A DNA stretch of 64,000 nucleotides from Phyto melanocephala (lineage: Eukaryota > Arthropoda > Insecta > Diptera > Rhinophoridae): NCBI GenBank assembly GCA_941918925.1, contig OW799233.1:151880845-151944844 (forward strand). Direction: 5' to 3'. Shown piece after piece: positions 21,206-32,948 of the stretch (its first letter is position 1; the number at the start of each line of letters is the position of its first letter). Both the position numbers and the translations under genes were made by a program. The notes below the pieces were generated by a model. The model had not been told where the DNA came from and made no database searches. It worked only from the letters and a program-made list of their open reading frames with translations.

Positions 21206-22682
21206 ATCGTAATTGAAGGAAATTTTTAACTATCATTCGCTTTTGCGTTAGAATATTTTAAATATTAGTTATCGAAAAAGATTTTCGAAAGATTTTGGGT
21301 TCATTGTCAAATGTTTTTTTGACTTATGCACAAAGTTGTAGCATTTAAATTTATCGACCTAAACTCGAAGACACTTTACTTGGTATAACCAATGTCATTT
21401 AAAAATTCAGCACATTTATCTCACGTTATTAAAACAAATAATATTAAGTCTACTTAAATATCTTATACATTGTACATTTGATCTTATTAACAGATAATGT
21501 ATAAAGTTTATTTATTTGATGTTCATAATTATAGATGCGATAGCAAAACGCACTTGTCTGTCATAATTCCACTTATACTCACAAATATATTGAACCGGAA
21601 TTTTTGAATTGCATATTTTTTTTTGTATTTTGCGCTAAAACTTAAACCAGCACAATTAAATCATTTTAATTCAATGTTTTTGTTGGATTATTTGTTTTAT
21701 AGAGAAAAAAATACTAACATTTAATTGTCTTCATACACTATTATTTTATACATTTCACATACGATTATTATACATGAACATACATAAATTCATATTTGTC
21801 TACTAAAATACATAATTTGTAAAGACTTCAAGCTATAGATTTTCATTTTTCAGGAAAAATACATACAAACATACATACATAGGAATTCTCCTTAGTTAAC
21901 AGTGTAGATGTATCATCAATGTCAGTTGAAAATGTGTTAAAAACTTTTAAAGAGTTTTTTAATAAGAACGGTAGATATTGTCAGTTTGTGGCTGCCGTGT
22001 TATTTTGGCAGCATCTTTTTATACCGAGCACCAAAAAAATGGTAGAGGGTATATTCGTTTTTTGTCGTTCCGTTTGTAACACATCGAAATATCCACTTTA
22101 GACCCCATAATGAACATATTTTCTGAGTCCTGGTTTTATTCTAGGATGATCTAACTATGTCCGTTCCGTCGGTTCGACTGTCTTATACACATAGTTTCTT
22201 TGGTATTGAAAATGAGCTAAATCGGTATTTTAGGAAGAATCTGCTTTAATCCTATTGATTTTGTGCTCAAAAAATTAATCTTATATCGTAGCCAATAACA
22301 CAGAACTTTTAACAATTATAGTCCTACTCAACCTCATCTGAACGTATCTAATTACACTGTACAACAACAACAAACTTTTTTCAAAATTTACGGGGTTCCA
22401 ATGATTGGTTCTGGTACAGGAGATCAAAAAGATAAATTTATCGGCATTTTGAAAGATCACATCGGAATTTTATTTTAAAGGTAGTTAAAGTTTCCCAGTG
22501 TGGCCTGTTCTCTCAGCGTATCGGTATATTAAACTAAGTTTTCTTTACAACAAAATGGCAAATATTTTTCTAAAACATATTAACCCTCTAACTCCCCCTT
22601 ATAAAGGCATATACTTTCTTTATTCTAAGAAATCATAAAAATAAACACATAAATTATATATTAGAAATTCTAATGTTGTAAG
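21206..22682. other. Gene-free stretch with a subfamily-2 scrap
   Basis: At 22019-22140 TATACCGAGCACCAAAAAAA, GTTTGTAACACATCGAAATA and GACCCCATAATGAACATATT match the 5' end of the subfamily seen at 38264. No exon found elsewhere in the stretch. Confidence 0.4.
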
Positions 22683-22683
22683 T

Positions 22684-22904
22684 GTTGGCCCAAGGCAAAT
22701 TTCATCAGGTACTCTTGATTCGTCAGCTGATTATTTTTTTCAACACTTATTTTAAGTTTCAGCTGTCAAAATGCATAAATAAAAAACAATTTTCTCTCTT
22801 TTCTAATTTATTTCAAATGTCAAACTTTATATAAAAAAAATATAAACAAAAAAATTCTCTCCGAACTGCAATTACCTGATGAATAAATATGCCTTGGTGT
22901 TGGC
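22684..22904. mobile_element. CCAAGGCA-ended MITE, copy 1
   Basis: Ends CCCAAGGCAAATTTCATCAG and CTGATGAATAAATATGCCTT form inverted termini. Conserved inside are CGTCAGCTGATTATTTTTT, a TTTCAGCTGTCAAA motif, CTCTCTC and ATGTCAAACTTTATAT. The same layout recurs at 45499-45716 and 60811-61020. Confidence 0.75.
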
Positions 22905-23055
22905 CCAAGGCATATAAATTTGTTTCTTTATATTTTTTATAAATGAAGTTTGACATTTGAAATAAATGAGAGAGGAGAGAAAATTGTTTTTTTTTTCTAG
23001 AAACTTTGACAGCTAAAACAAGTGAAGTGATGAATAAATTTGCCTTAATGTAGGC
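22898..23055. mobile_element. CCAAGGCA-ended MITE, copy 2, opposite orientation
   Basis: TTGGCCCAAGGCATATAAAT to GATGAATAAATTTGCCTTAA. It contains AAGTTTGACATTTGAAATAA, the reverse complement of the copy 1 interior. It abuts copy 1 head to tail in inverted orientation, so the pair makes a large foldback. Confidence 0.7.
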
Positions 23056-23234
23056 CAAAAAATTTTACTATATATTTCGGAACACACCAAAGCCCAAAAC
23101 TTAACACAAACACCTAAAGACAATCAACTTTAAGATTGCTTCTTCTAAGGAATAGTCTACACGTACTCGCAAAATTTATATCAATATTGTTGTGAATATT
23201 AGCGTAATTCATTTTAATGACAAAACAAAAATTT

Positions 23235-25288
23235 TTGTCTTCCGGTGGAAAACCCGGTTTTTTCCTCTTTCTGCTGACGGTTTTTTCTAAATGTTGATTT
23301 TTCGAATATCGAATACACCGGTTTTTTTTTATCCGAAAAAGCCGGTTTTTCATTTTTTAAAGTTTATTTTCATATATCTTTGTAACCAATCGTACCATAA
23401 TATATTTAGTACGCGAAAAGTTTCCAAAAATCAGAAAATAAAAACTGTTTAATATTCTTCCAGAATATTGTAAGAAATTTATTTGTTGTTTAAAAAACAA
23501 ATGCAAAATAAGAATAAGTAAGAGTGCTTTATTCGGCCGTACCGAATCTGATAATACCCTTCACCATCATGTACATAGGTATAAAGAACATCGTAGCTTA
23601 ACCTATATTTCATGTTATACGCCATTTGTCCTTATTATTTCTAACGCCATCCTTGATTTTGAATTTTTACGTTGTTAACTGTATTCTCCTAGTCAATCCC
23701 TTTCATTTGATACCCATTTGATGGGGTTAAAATATTTGATCCGCCATTTTGTTTTAGACGCCATCTTGGATCCTACATTTTTTAATAATTTAATGTATTC
23801 TACTTGTCAATCCCTTTCATTTGATACCAATATTGAGGGGGTTCAAGAAGTTACATTTTAAAATACCAGTTTTGACCCATATATAAATTTGTTGTCCGCC
23901 ATTTTGTAGTAAACATAAATTTTCATTTTTTATTGTGCTTATATTGCGCTACTCAAGTCCATGCAGATGATACTAATAATGACTCTCTCGGTTGTCTAGA
24001 AGCTGAAAAAAAATTATTTTCGTTTGTAAATTTTTGCAATATATATTTTTAAAAACAAATATTTGCTTATAACTTTACCGATTACAGCCCGCTTTATCCA
24101 AAATTTTTTACGAATATCTCTAGAGGCTTATTATACATATATACTAATAGTAGCAAAGGTACCTATAAATTATTCTAGTTTTGGTGGTAAAAATATGGGA
24201 AAAAAACAGAGGCAATCGTGTTTATTTGCTTATATCTCAGAAGGGTACGGGGCGATTGTGCTGAATTGCAATAGCGGATCATTCCCGAATATTTCCAAAA
24301 GATTGATACCATACACACATCTGGGGAACATATGGTTGCTTCTAAAAGTTGATTTCAACCAACACACGGACAGAGGGGCAGACGGACATACGGTCAGGAC
24401 TTAATCTACTCCTCTATTCATAAGCTTTCAGAAAATATATTCTTTATGGGGTCGGAAATGAAAATTGAATGACAAAGCTATATATACCCTTGTGCACCAC
24501 AGGTGAAGGGTATAAAAATAATTGCGCTTAAATATTATTTTTTATAGGATATAAACCTAACGTTAAAACTTAAAGATAATTGAAGCATAAACTTAGCTGA
24601 TCGATCACTTTTAGGTAAAAGTGTAGTTACAATAAAGAAAAACCAATAATCTCTTCTTCCAGATCCTAATTTAAATTAAATTTCAATTAAACTATCGAAC
24701 AAACTAGTTAATGCCTTTATTTGTATGTCTGTCAGGGGTTAAGAAAGAATTTTTAAAATGAAATTTTAAAGATTTTCTCCCCAGCCTTTAAAATGTATTT
24801 CAAATTAGAGAAATCATTTCAAACAAAATACGTTAGTGCATATTAGTTTAAAACATCTATTTAACATTTAAAAAATGTACAGAAGGAGATACAACAATTT
24901 ATAACAGCCTTATAAAAAGTCTTATTTATTTATGTATTAATTTATTGTATTTATTTATTTATTTTACTTGTAAAGAGTAACTTTTGTCCTTAAAATCAAC
25001 TAATTAAGACCAAATAAGTCAAATGCATTCATGTCAGTTATTGCGTTATTGTACAGCCAAACGTATATAAACTGTTAAAATTTCATATTTAGATATAATT
25101 TTTATTATAATCTTTTTTACAATATTTTTTAATTTTTTCTTTAAATATATTATTTTTTTATATATTCGAACCGGTTAACCGGGTTTTTCTCAATTTTTAA
25201 AATAGCAAATGTTATTTTTTTTTTTAATTCTAAATTTCAAACTATTTGAAAACCGGTTTCTTAAAAAAGTCGAATAATCGTTCACCCT
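23235..25288 (-). mobile_element. GGGTGA-ended TIR element, copy 2, interrupted
   Basis: The left part has GGTGGAAAACCCGGTTTTTT, TCTGCTGACGGTTTTTTC and, inward, ATATCTTTGTAACCAATCGTACC. The right end is AAACCGGTTTCTTAAAAAAG plus GTCGAATAATCGTTCACCCTA. These match, inverted, the element at 53672-54950. A hairpin-ended repeat (23515-24515) is inserted in it. The left terminal GGGTGA is not clear. Confidence 0.6.
23515..24515 (-). repeat. Hairpin-ended repeat, long subfamily copy
   Basis: Starts AAGTAAGAGTGCTTTATTCG with a CGGCCGTACCG hairpin and ends CACCACAGGTGAAGGGTATA. The interior is unlike the common copies: CATTTGATACC and GCCATCTTGGATCC repeats, TATTGCGCTACTCAAGTCC and CTCTCGGTTGTCTAGAAGC. 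The same interior is at 32586-32948 without ends. Confidence 0.75.
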
Positions 25289-25299
25289 AGTACTTACCA

Positions 25300-26990
25300 T
25301 AGTTGGGATTTGTGGTACAATTATACCAAAATTGGTGAAATCGCAAGTCTAGTGGTACACTGGTGCACTCAATGTATTTTTGGTACAATTTTCTTTTTTC
25401 AAATTAATATTTTTTTTTTTGTAATTTTGGTTAAGGAAATACTTAATGATTTAGACTGGCTGCAGAAAATTTTTAAATTTGTTATAAAAATTGTAAACTT
25501 GCCATAAAAATATAAAATTTAATTGTGAAAAGAACCAAAAATATTTAATTAAAAAATGTTTATATTTTCGTTACCAAGACCTTATTATTAAACATCAGGT
25601 CATTTTATCTTAAATGATTAATATTTTTAAATATGTATAAAGGTCAATTATCTTAGTATCACACTAAAATCGTTTTTTTATAAATGTCAAATAAAAACCT
25701 TATATTTTTAATCTTGATTTATCTACCTAAAAACAGCTTTAGTTAGTGTTAAATTAATTAAATATAATATGCGTTTCCTTGCATTTTAAACTAAGAGTTA
25801 TATTTATTTTGAGAAAAGTAAGCTTTAAAGTTTTAAAAATTTGCTGTATTTTTGAATATGAGTAAGGACCATAATTTTAAATATCCAAAATATTAAGAAA
25901 ATCGTTATTAGTTTAGTTCTGATTAGTTTTGTTACTGCTACTTGCTGTGTATGTATTTTGAAAAAATTTGATTAATTTTTAATTGGAATTTTTTTTTTGT
26001 TTATTTGCAAAATTATGGTACAATTAATGTTAATTTGGTACAATTTTACTATTAATATGGAACAATTTTAAAATATCTAGCTCCCAACAGTACGTACTTA
26101 CGTGTTACATTAGAAATCAAGGCATTACTTTGTTACTGCCATACATTTGTAATAGTCATTGAAAGATTTGTTGTTTTGTAATAGCAAGTCATTACTGAGC
26201 TTTTGGTGGGACATTATCAAGATTGTCCTTTTATTAATTTAATAATAATACTGGTAGATGCAAATGTTATTTAAAGTATGTGTCACTCATACGTAAACTT
26301 ATCTGGAGCTAACTTCTTAATTGAATGTATTGTACTTGCGAATAACGTCATTTCGAATACGAAAATACTTAAAAAATGATAATGCATCCCTAACAGGTAC
26401 TATGCCCCTTTACACATGAAATGAAATAATTCCTTCTTATATCTGAAATAATTGTATCATTGTATATTTTAATTTTTTATCTCGCACTACATCTCTAATA
26501 GTAATCTTGGTACAAAAAAAGAAAACTGAATTACTTTCATTGATTGCATTATTTATAAGACAAGAGAATCATATATCTCACAAGTAATTTATTTTAAACT
26601 TTTTTTATGTATTATTGTTGTAACATGGAATTCATATTAAGATTTTGTGAAAAATACTTGTGAAAATAAAGAAATAAAAAATTAATTCACTTTCTATATA
26701 TTTAATCGAAAAATATTTTTCATAAGAGAAAATCTTGTATCTAAGAGTTAAAGAAAAATAAAAGTGTGTAGAATGGCACTTGATATAATTTTAATTGAAC
26801 AAATTACGTGCATCACAATCCTATTAAATCTACATAAATTTAAATATGAATAAAAAAGGACTTGTAAATGTTTATAAAAACATTTTTAAATCAAAATATG
26901 CATAGGTATTATAAGTGTTGTTAATAAAGCATATGTATGTGTGTACATCAGTTATTGTAGCATCCCTGCCAGCAAATGAAAGTTTAATTT
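25300..26990. other. Gene-free AT-rich stretch with GGTACAATT motifs
   Basis: Between 25305 and 26095 the motif GTGGTACAATT/TTGGTACAATT recurs on the plus strand, framed by AGTTGGGATTTGTGG on the left and, inverted, TGTTGGGAGCTAGAT on the right. This could be an old TIR element, but the inverted match is weak. No exon is seen in 26100-26990. Confidence 0.3.
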
Positions 26991-27997
26991 TGGATAGTTG
27001 TGTCTTACACAGTACAACAAATGATTTGCCAACTCAATTCTGTTAACTGTATGTGAAATTAGACCCAAAAAGAAGAATTTCTGCATCATTCGTTTTGTCT
27101 TCTTACCTGCAATTTGAAGTTAGTATCGATTTGAAGTTAGTACTATCGTATAGGGGAATTTATCACGTTTTAGGCCCTGTTGTTTGACATAGCTCGACAA
27201 CCACTAGCCCAATTTAGTTGAAATAAATTTTAAAAAATTAAGAATTACACTTCCCTTAATCTGTTCATATATTGTTTTCCTATACAAGTAACACTTTCGA
27301 AGTTAAAAATGAATGTATGAAGGGAAAAAATTATTTTTTGCCTAAAAATTTAAATTTTTTTTTTTTTTAAATACATAAAAAATCCAAAATGGAAAAAAGT
27401 TTCAAGTCTAGTTATTTTTTCGCAAAGTCACATAACCTATGAGCAAAATGAGACAAAGATCATAAAAATCGATGCACGCGTTTCGCTTTTATTCGCAATT
27501 GAGTAAATGTATGAATTTCAAAAATTTGCTCGAGATATGCACAACATTATTTGGAGAAAACATTGACACCTTTTTCATGATTCTGAGAATTAAAAAAAAG
27601 AAATAAACAAAAGGTTATTTGATTTTTATGATTGCGGTAATAAATGTACGTGGACAATTAAACGGAAAGTGGACCTTTTTATTATTTTGGTTTTTCCGGT
27701 GGCTACCTATATGATTTTTTACAGAAATTGCACCCACATTTAAGGGTGGTCATTATTTTGAAAGTTTTGCACAGTTTGAAACGTACAAGTGCTGAATCAG
27801 GTATATAACCAGCCGCCCTTAAAATATGCGCCCATTTATAAGTACCTGGCAGTAAAATATTTAAAAATACGTAGTATTTATAGGTGTGCATTGATCGATT
27901 TTTGGCATTCAGCCAGTGCCGACGAACGCGAACAGTAAAAGTGATTTTTCTCCAGTTTTTTAAAAGTGAATAACAACAAAACATAAAATATATCAAT

Positions 27998-29970
27998 ATG
28001 GAAAACAACAAGTGCCCATATTTGGATGAATATTGTTACGTTTGTGGTCATATCGTCCGAAAAATACAGAAAAAAGATCGAAAAAATTTGTTTACTGAGC
28101 AATTCAAAACCGCGTATTGTAATTATTTCGATGAAGCAGATTTAAGTGGTGCAAATTTTACGCCGAACACAGTGTGCAACAGTTGTTATACTACCCTTCT
28201 AAAATGGATTCACGGAAAAAGTAGAAAGTTATCTTTTATGAAGCCAGTAATTTGGGTGGAAGACACAACTGGACATGATGAATCCAGGTGCTATGCAATG
28301 CATAAATTTAATCGTCCTGGATTAAACAGACAACAATTGAAAACAAAAGTATACACTGCTGCATTTACTGCCATACTTCCAGTGCAACGCCCTGCTGATA
28401 CCGATGCACCTAAACCTCCGAGTGCGGATACTGTGTCCCTGCTAGCCGAAACCGTTTTCACCAATCCGACCAATTTGGATGATGCTGATTGGATACCCGA
28501 TATTAAAAATAGTGCACCACAACCGCTACCACAAATCGAAATGGATTACATTGTGGCCAAGCTGGGACTATCACAACACGACTCCGAATGGCTGACATCA
28601 TTTTTGAAGAGAAGAAAACTCACACAGCAAAATGTCAGCGCAACATCATACCGACAACGCCAAGCTGATTTTCAGAAATTTTATTCCGTTGACGAAGCAA
28701 ATACGTTCACGTACGGCCATGATATCCCAGGTTTAGTGAAAAAATTGGGAATGGATTATATCGCTGGCGACTGGCGTTTATTCATCGATGGTTCAGTTAC
28801 TAGTTTGAAGGCTGTGCTGCTGCACAAAAAAAATAAAAAACCATGCATTCCATTGGGATTCAGCACAACTATGAAGGAAACGTATGAAGCATTGGGCGAA
28901 ATTTTGAAGAAAATCAAATACGATGAACACAAATGGAACATTTGTTGCGATCTGAAGGTGGTCAACATACTACAAGGGATTATAGAAAAGGGCGGATATC
29001 CAAAATACTTCTGCTTCCTTTGTAATTGGGATTCACGATACAAAGGAAATCAATATCAATGTAAAGATTGGAAAGGAAGAACTTCCGAGCTCAACAAACA
29101 ATTAAAATTACGCAATGAACCTATGATAAAGGACCTGGATGATATTTTGTTGCCACCGCTCCACATGAAACTGGGAATAGCTGGGAAATTCGTTGAAGTG
29201 GTGGTCAAAAAAATTAACGGCGCCTTTGACTGTTTGAAATCCATCTTTCCGAAACTCAGTGATGAGAAAATTAAAAACGGTACGTATCGTACTCTGTAGT
29301 TCAATATTGTCATATCTAAATTTTTTTATTTTCTATACATTCGCATTACAAATAATTTTTTCGTTTTTCTTATGTATTTAAAACAGGTATTCTCAATGGA
29401 CCTGATATTCGGAAATTGATCAAAAGTGATTTTTTCACACTTTTGCTTTTAGAGCATCACGACCACCAACATGCATGGAACGCATTGAAAGAAGTAATAG
29501 AAGGCGTTCTAGGAAAGAACCGTGTCCAGCGAGAAGAGATACAGCAACGAGTGGACAGGTTGCTGTTTTATTTCGAAAAAATCGGTGCATCCATGACGCT
29601 GAAATTGCATTTCTTGCACCACCACCTCGATACTTTTTTGGCACAATCACCTCAGGAATCAGACGAACAAGGAGAGAGGTTCCACCAGGTGACCATGCCA
29701 TTTGAAAAGCGGTTCAAAAGCAAAAAATTGGATGCATTGCTTGCGGAGGTTTGTTGGTGGAGTTCCACAATTATGCAGTTTGAAGAAAGCACCGAAGATG
29801 AAGACATTGAAATTGGTGGACACAGTGAAAGAAACACGCCCTTGAATAGTATGTGTATCTCGGATGACGATACAGACTCAGACCATGAATATGAACAACC
29901 TACGAAGAAAACAAGATCATCAGAACCACAAGCGTCAACTTCTACAAGGATGGATATTGCCAATAATTGA
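27998..29970 (+). CDS. Transposase-like protein of the long-TIR element, 2 exons
   Basis: Exon 1 is 27998-29279 and exon 2 is 29387-29970. The 107-bp GT-AG intron (GGTACGTATC ... TTTAAAACAG) is phase 1; the joined protein has 621 aa and no stop. An N-terminal zinc-binding-like region has C13-x2-C16 and C60-x2-C63 (FTPNTVCNSCYTTLLKW). A central and C-terminal region has Asp in WRLFIDGSVTSLKAV (D264), Asp in WNICCDLKVVNIL (D318), a Cys pair FCFLCNWDSR (339/342), LLPPLHMKLG (384-393) and SDEQGERFHQ (519-528). Spacing and context suggest an RNase H-fold DDE/D triad with the acidic residue in SDEQGERF, but that is inference. I recall many unnamed arthropod proteins with the same LPPLHxKLG and DExGERFHQ motifs. 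The tail is acidic and Ser-rich with KKTR. Less AT-rich than its surroundings. Context inside long TIRs supports a transposase. Confidence 0.8.
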
Positions 29971-30093
29971 AAAAATGTTCTAAATTTTGTTTTTATGCAT
30001 ATTATAATTGCATATTAATTGCATATTATTTTATTTTCATTAAGTTTTTATAAATAAAGTTTTTTTTTTTCATGATAATTTTTTAATTTATAT

Positions 30094-30981
30094 TTATACC
30101 CTTCACACAGTGAAAAAGGGTATATATAGGTTTGTCATTCCGTGTGAAATTTCTACAACTTTCATTTCCGACCCCATAAAGTATATATTTTCTGAAAGCT
30201 TATGAATAGGGGAGTCGATTAAGCTCTGTCAGTCTGTCCGTCTGACCGTCTGTCCGTGTGTATGTTGAAATCAACTTTTTGAAGCCCCCAGACATCGCTT
30301 GGACCCGGGTGAGGTATTAAAATATCAGAAATATTCGGGAGTAGATCGCTATTGAAAATCAGAAACATCGGTACATAAACACCTGAGATATGAGCAAAAA
30401 CCCACGACCACCTCGATTTTTTTTTCACAAAAACAACATTACAACAACAACATACATACATACAAACGTGTATACTGGTTGGAGTAACCGTGGCATTGAA
30501 TCCCAGCTGAGCCAAAAAAAAATTTTTTTATATTTTTTTAACATTTTTTTAACATTTTTTTTTAATTTTTTTTTTTTTTTTTTTATTTAATATTTTATTT
30601 TTTTTTTTATTATTTTTTAAAAATTTTTTTTAAATTTTTTTTTTTTTTTTTTTTTTTTGTTTTATATTTTTATTATTTATATTAATTATTTTTAAAAAAA
30701 TTTTTTTTTAAATTTTTTTTAAAAAATTTTTTTTTTAATTTTTTTTTATATTTTTTTTTTATTTTTTTTTTTAAATTTTTTTTTTATATTTCTTTTAACA
30801 TACATACGTAAATTTATAATTTTACAATGGGATGTTTTTATATATGTGTGTTTTTTATATTCTTGTACATACATACGTATTTCATATGGGATGAATGGTG
30901 ATACAAACTACTGTTATTGCATGACTACACGTTGTGAAGGGTATATAAGATTCGCACGGCCGAATATAGCGCTCTGACTTG
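30094..30981 (+). repeat. Hairpin-ended repeat inside the long-TIR transposon
   Basis: Full copy: TTATACCCTTCACACAGTGA start, core CCCCATAAAGTATATATTTT, CGAATCCCAGCTGAGCC-like block (here TTGAATCCC), long T tract, GTGAAGGGTATATAAGATTC and CTGACTTGT end. It lies between the gene's AATAAA region and the right terminus, so it is younger than the transposon copy. Confidence 0.87.
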
Positions 30982-31615
30982 TTTTATTTTAAGGGTGGTG
31001 GCTATAACTGATTTTTGAAATTCATACATTTACTCAATTGCGAATAAAAGCGAAAAGCGTGCATCGATTTTTATGATCTTTGTCTCATTGTGCTCATAGG
31101 TTATGTGACTTTGCGAAAAAATAACTAGACTTGAAACTTTTTTCCATTTTGGATTTTTTATGTATTTAAAAAAAAAAAAATTTAAATTTTTAGGCAAAAA
31201 ATAATTTTTTTCCTTCATACATTCATTTTTAACTTCGAAAGTGTTACTTGTATAGGAAAACAATATATGAACAGATTAAGGGAATTGTAATTCTTAATTT
31301 TTTAAAATTTATTTCAACTAAATTGTTCTAGTGGTTGTCGAGCTATGTCAAACAACAGGGCCTAAAACGTGATAAATTCCCCTATACGATAGTACTAACT
31401 TCAAATCGATACTAACTTAAAATTGCAGGTAAGAAGACAAAACGAATGATGCAGAAATTCTTCTTTTTGGGACTAATTTCACATACAGTTCACAGAATTG
31501 AGTTGTCAATCAATTAACTGAAAAATGTTGTACTGTGTTAATAGTCACTACTTCGACACAACTAGTATATAGTGTCTAATTTCACAACAAAAAATTACAT
31601 TGATTTCGATTTTTA

Positions 31616-31831
31616 CTCTTCCTTCTGATCAATTTTATTGTAATTTAAACTATCGAAATAGCGACTATTAAGTCACTTAAAAAGTATACTAAAATTATAT
31701 AAATATGACATTATTATTGTGCATTACTTTTTAGTTAGTAAAATATTTTGCAAAAACAAAATATACATTCGTGTTTCGTGTTTTGCTCTTCCTTCTGATC
31801 AATTTTATTGTAATTTAAACTATCGAAATAG
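31616..31831 (+). repeat. 46-bp direct repeat pair
   Basis: CTCTTCCTTCTGATCAATTT plus TATTGTAATTTAAACTATCG and AAATAG occurs at 31616-31661 and again at 31786-31831, apparently identical, 170 bp apart. The spacer is AT-rich. It is just outside the long-TIR transposon. Confidence 0.85.
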
Positions 31832-31859
31832 TCACTTTTTAGTTACTAACCCACTATAA

Positions 31860-32168
31860 CAGTGCTATTCAATCTTTTTGGCTCGTGTACCACTAAATGC
31901 ACGACAAACTTTTCGCGTACCACCAAAAAAAATATAATGTAAACAATTTTAAAATTTTTAATCTATTTTATTTATTAATAATAAAAAACAATAAAATTTA
32001 AAAAAAATAATAAAAATTACAAAAAACATAAGAACATGTACATTAAAGGTATACTTTTAGGATGATTTTTCTTTTTGTTTCCAATTACAAAATAGAAATC
32101 GTTAAAATTTTAAAAGAATTCGCGTACCAACTGGAAATTTTTCGCGTACCATAGGTTGAATAGCACTG
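31860..32168. mobile_element. hAT MITE with perfect 8-bp duplication
   Basis: Ends CAGTGCTATTCAATC and, inverted, CAGTGCTATTCAACC. The subterminal CGCGTACCA motif occurs near both ends. The 8-bp target duplication CACTATAA is perfect (31852-31859 and 32169-32176). Length 309 bp, no coding capacity. CAGTG ends and 8-bp duplication are hAT hallmarks. Confidence 0.9.
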
Positions 32169-32585
32169 CACTATAATAAAACTATAAAAATATACATTAC
32201 CTGTTTTCTGTACCTAAAATGTTAGTTTTTGGTTAATTCAAAAATACAAAAACAAATTATATTACTATTGAACTTTGATCCCTTAAATTTTTGCACTAAA
32301 TAATTTTTGCAAAAACCAAATTAATGCAATTAACAGTTAAATTGAAGAAAAATTAGACGCCATTTAGCGTTAATGTGACTTCGGCGGTTAAAAGTCGTCA
32401 TTATTAAAGTGAATATTAAAAAGAAATATTTTTAATATATAGCATATTAAAAATAAATGAAAATTTCGTAAAAAATTTTAAATGAACATTTATTAAATAA
32501 CAATAAAAATAAATTAGCAATGTGTTAAAAGTGTTTAAAAAATTTAAAAAATAAGTGAATAAAACTAGTTAAAAATTTAAAAAAA

Positions 32586-32948
32586 TACCCTATATTTCAT
32601 GTTAAACACCATTTTTCTTTATTATTTCTGACGCAATTTATTGTTTGCCATTTGGTAGTGTGCTTATATTGCGCTAGTAAAGTTCTTTCAGATGATACCA
32701 ATATTGACTCTCTCGGTTGTCTAGAAGCTGACAAAAATTGATTTAAGTTTGTAAATTTTCAGAATACATTTATATTTAAAAAAAAAATTGTTTGCCTATA
32801 ACCTTATTGATTAGACCCCGCTTTATGCAAATTTTTTCACGAATATCTCTAGAGGCATATTATATCTAGAAATAGTACCTATAAATTATTCTATGGCTGA
32901 AAAACTTTAATTTTGGTGGTAAAAATATGGGAAAAAACAGAGGCAGTC
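32586..32948 (-). repeat. Interior fragment of the long repeat subfamily
   Basis: Shares ATATTGCGCTAGTAAAGTTC, CTCTCGGTTGTCTAGAAGC, CGAATATCTCTAGAGGC and GGTGGTAAAAATATGGGAAA with 23515-24515. Neither hairpin end is present. Confidence 0.75.

Larger units (their letters stand above)
26996..31564 (+). mobile_element. DNA transposon with about 490-bp inverted termini
   Basis: The left terminus 27031-27525 and right terminus 31011-31503 are inverted copies differing by only a handful of bases across nearly 500 bp. Shared anchors are GGAATTTATCACGTTTTAGG, CAAGTAACACTTTCGAAG and TTTTTCGCAAAGTCACATAA. A weaker match with indels extends outward to TAGTTGTGTC and ACACAGTACAACA (from about 26996 and to about 31564). 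Between them lie one two-exon gene (27998-29970) and a later insertion of the hairpin-ended repeat (30094-30981). No clean target duplication was found, so the exact ends are uncertain. Confidence 0.85.

Noticed and set aside
23114..23353. 79-codon basic open frame on the minus strand
   Set aside because: It falls on the subterminal CGGTTTTTTC repeats of the GGGTGA-ended element and is not conserved at the second copy (53672-54950).
29435..29963. Overlapping open frames on both strands within the second exon of the transposase-like gene
   Set aside because: They lack conserved motifs, while the frame joined to exon 1 keeps SDEQGERFHQ and ends in a plausible tail followed by AATAAA.
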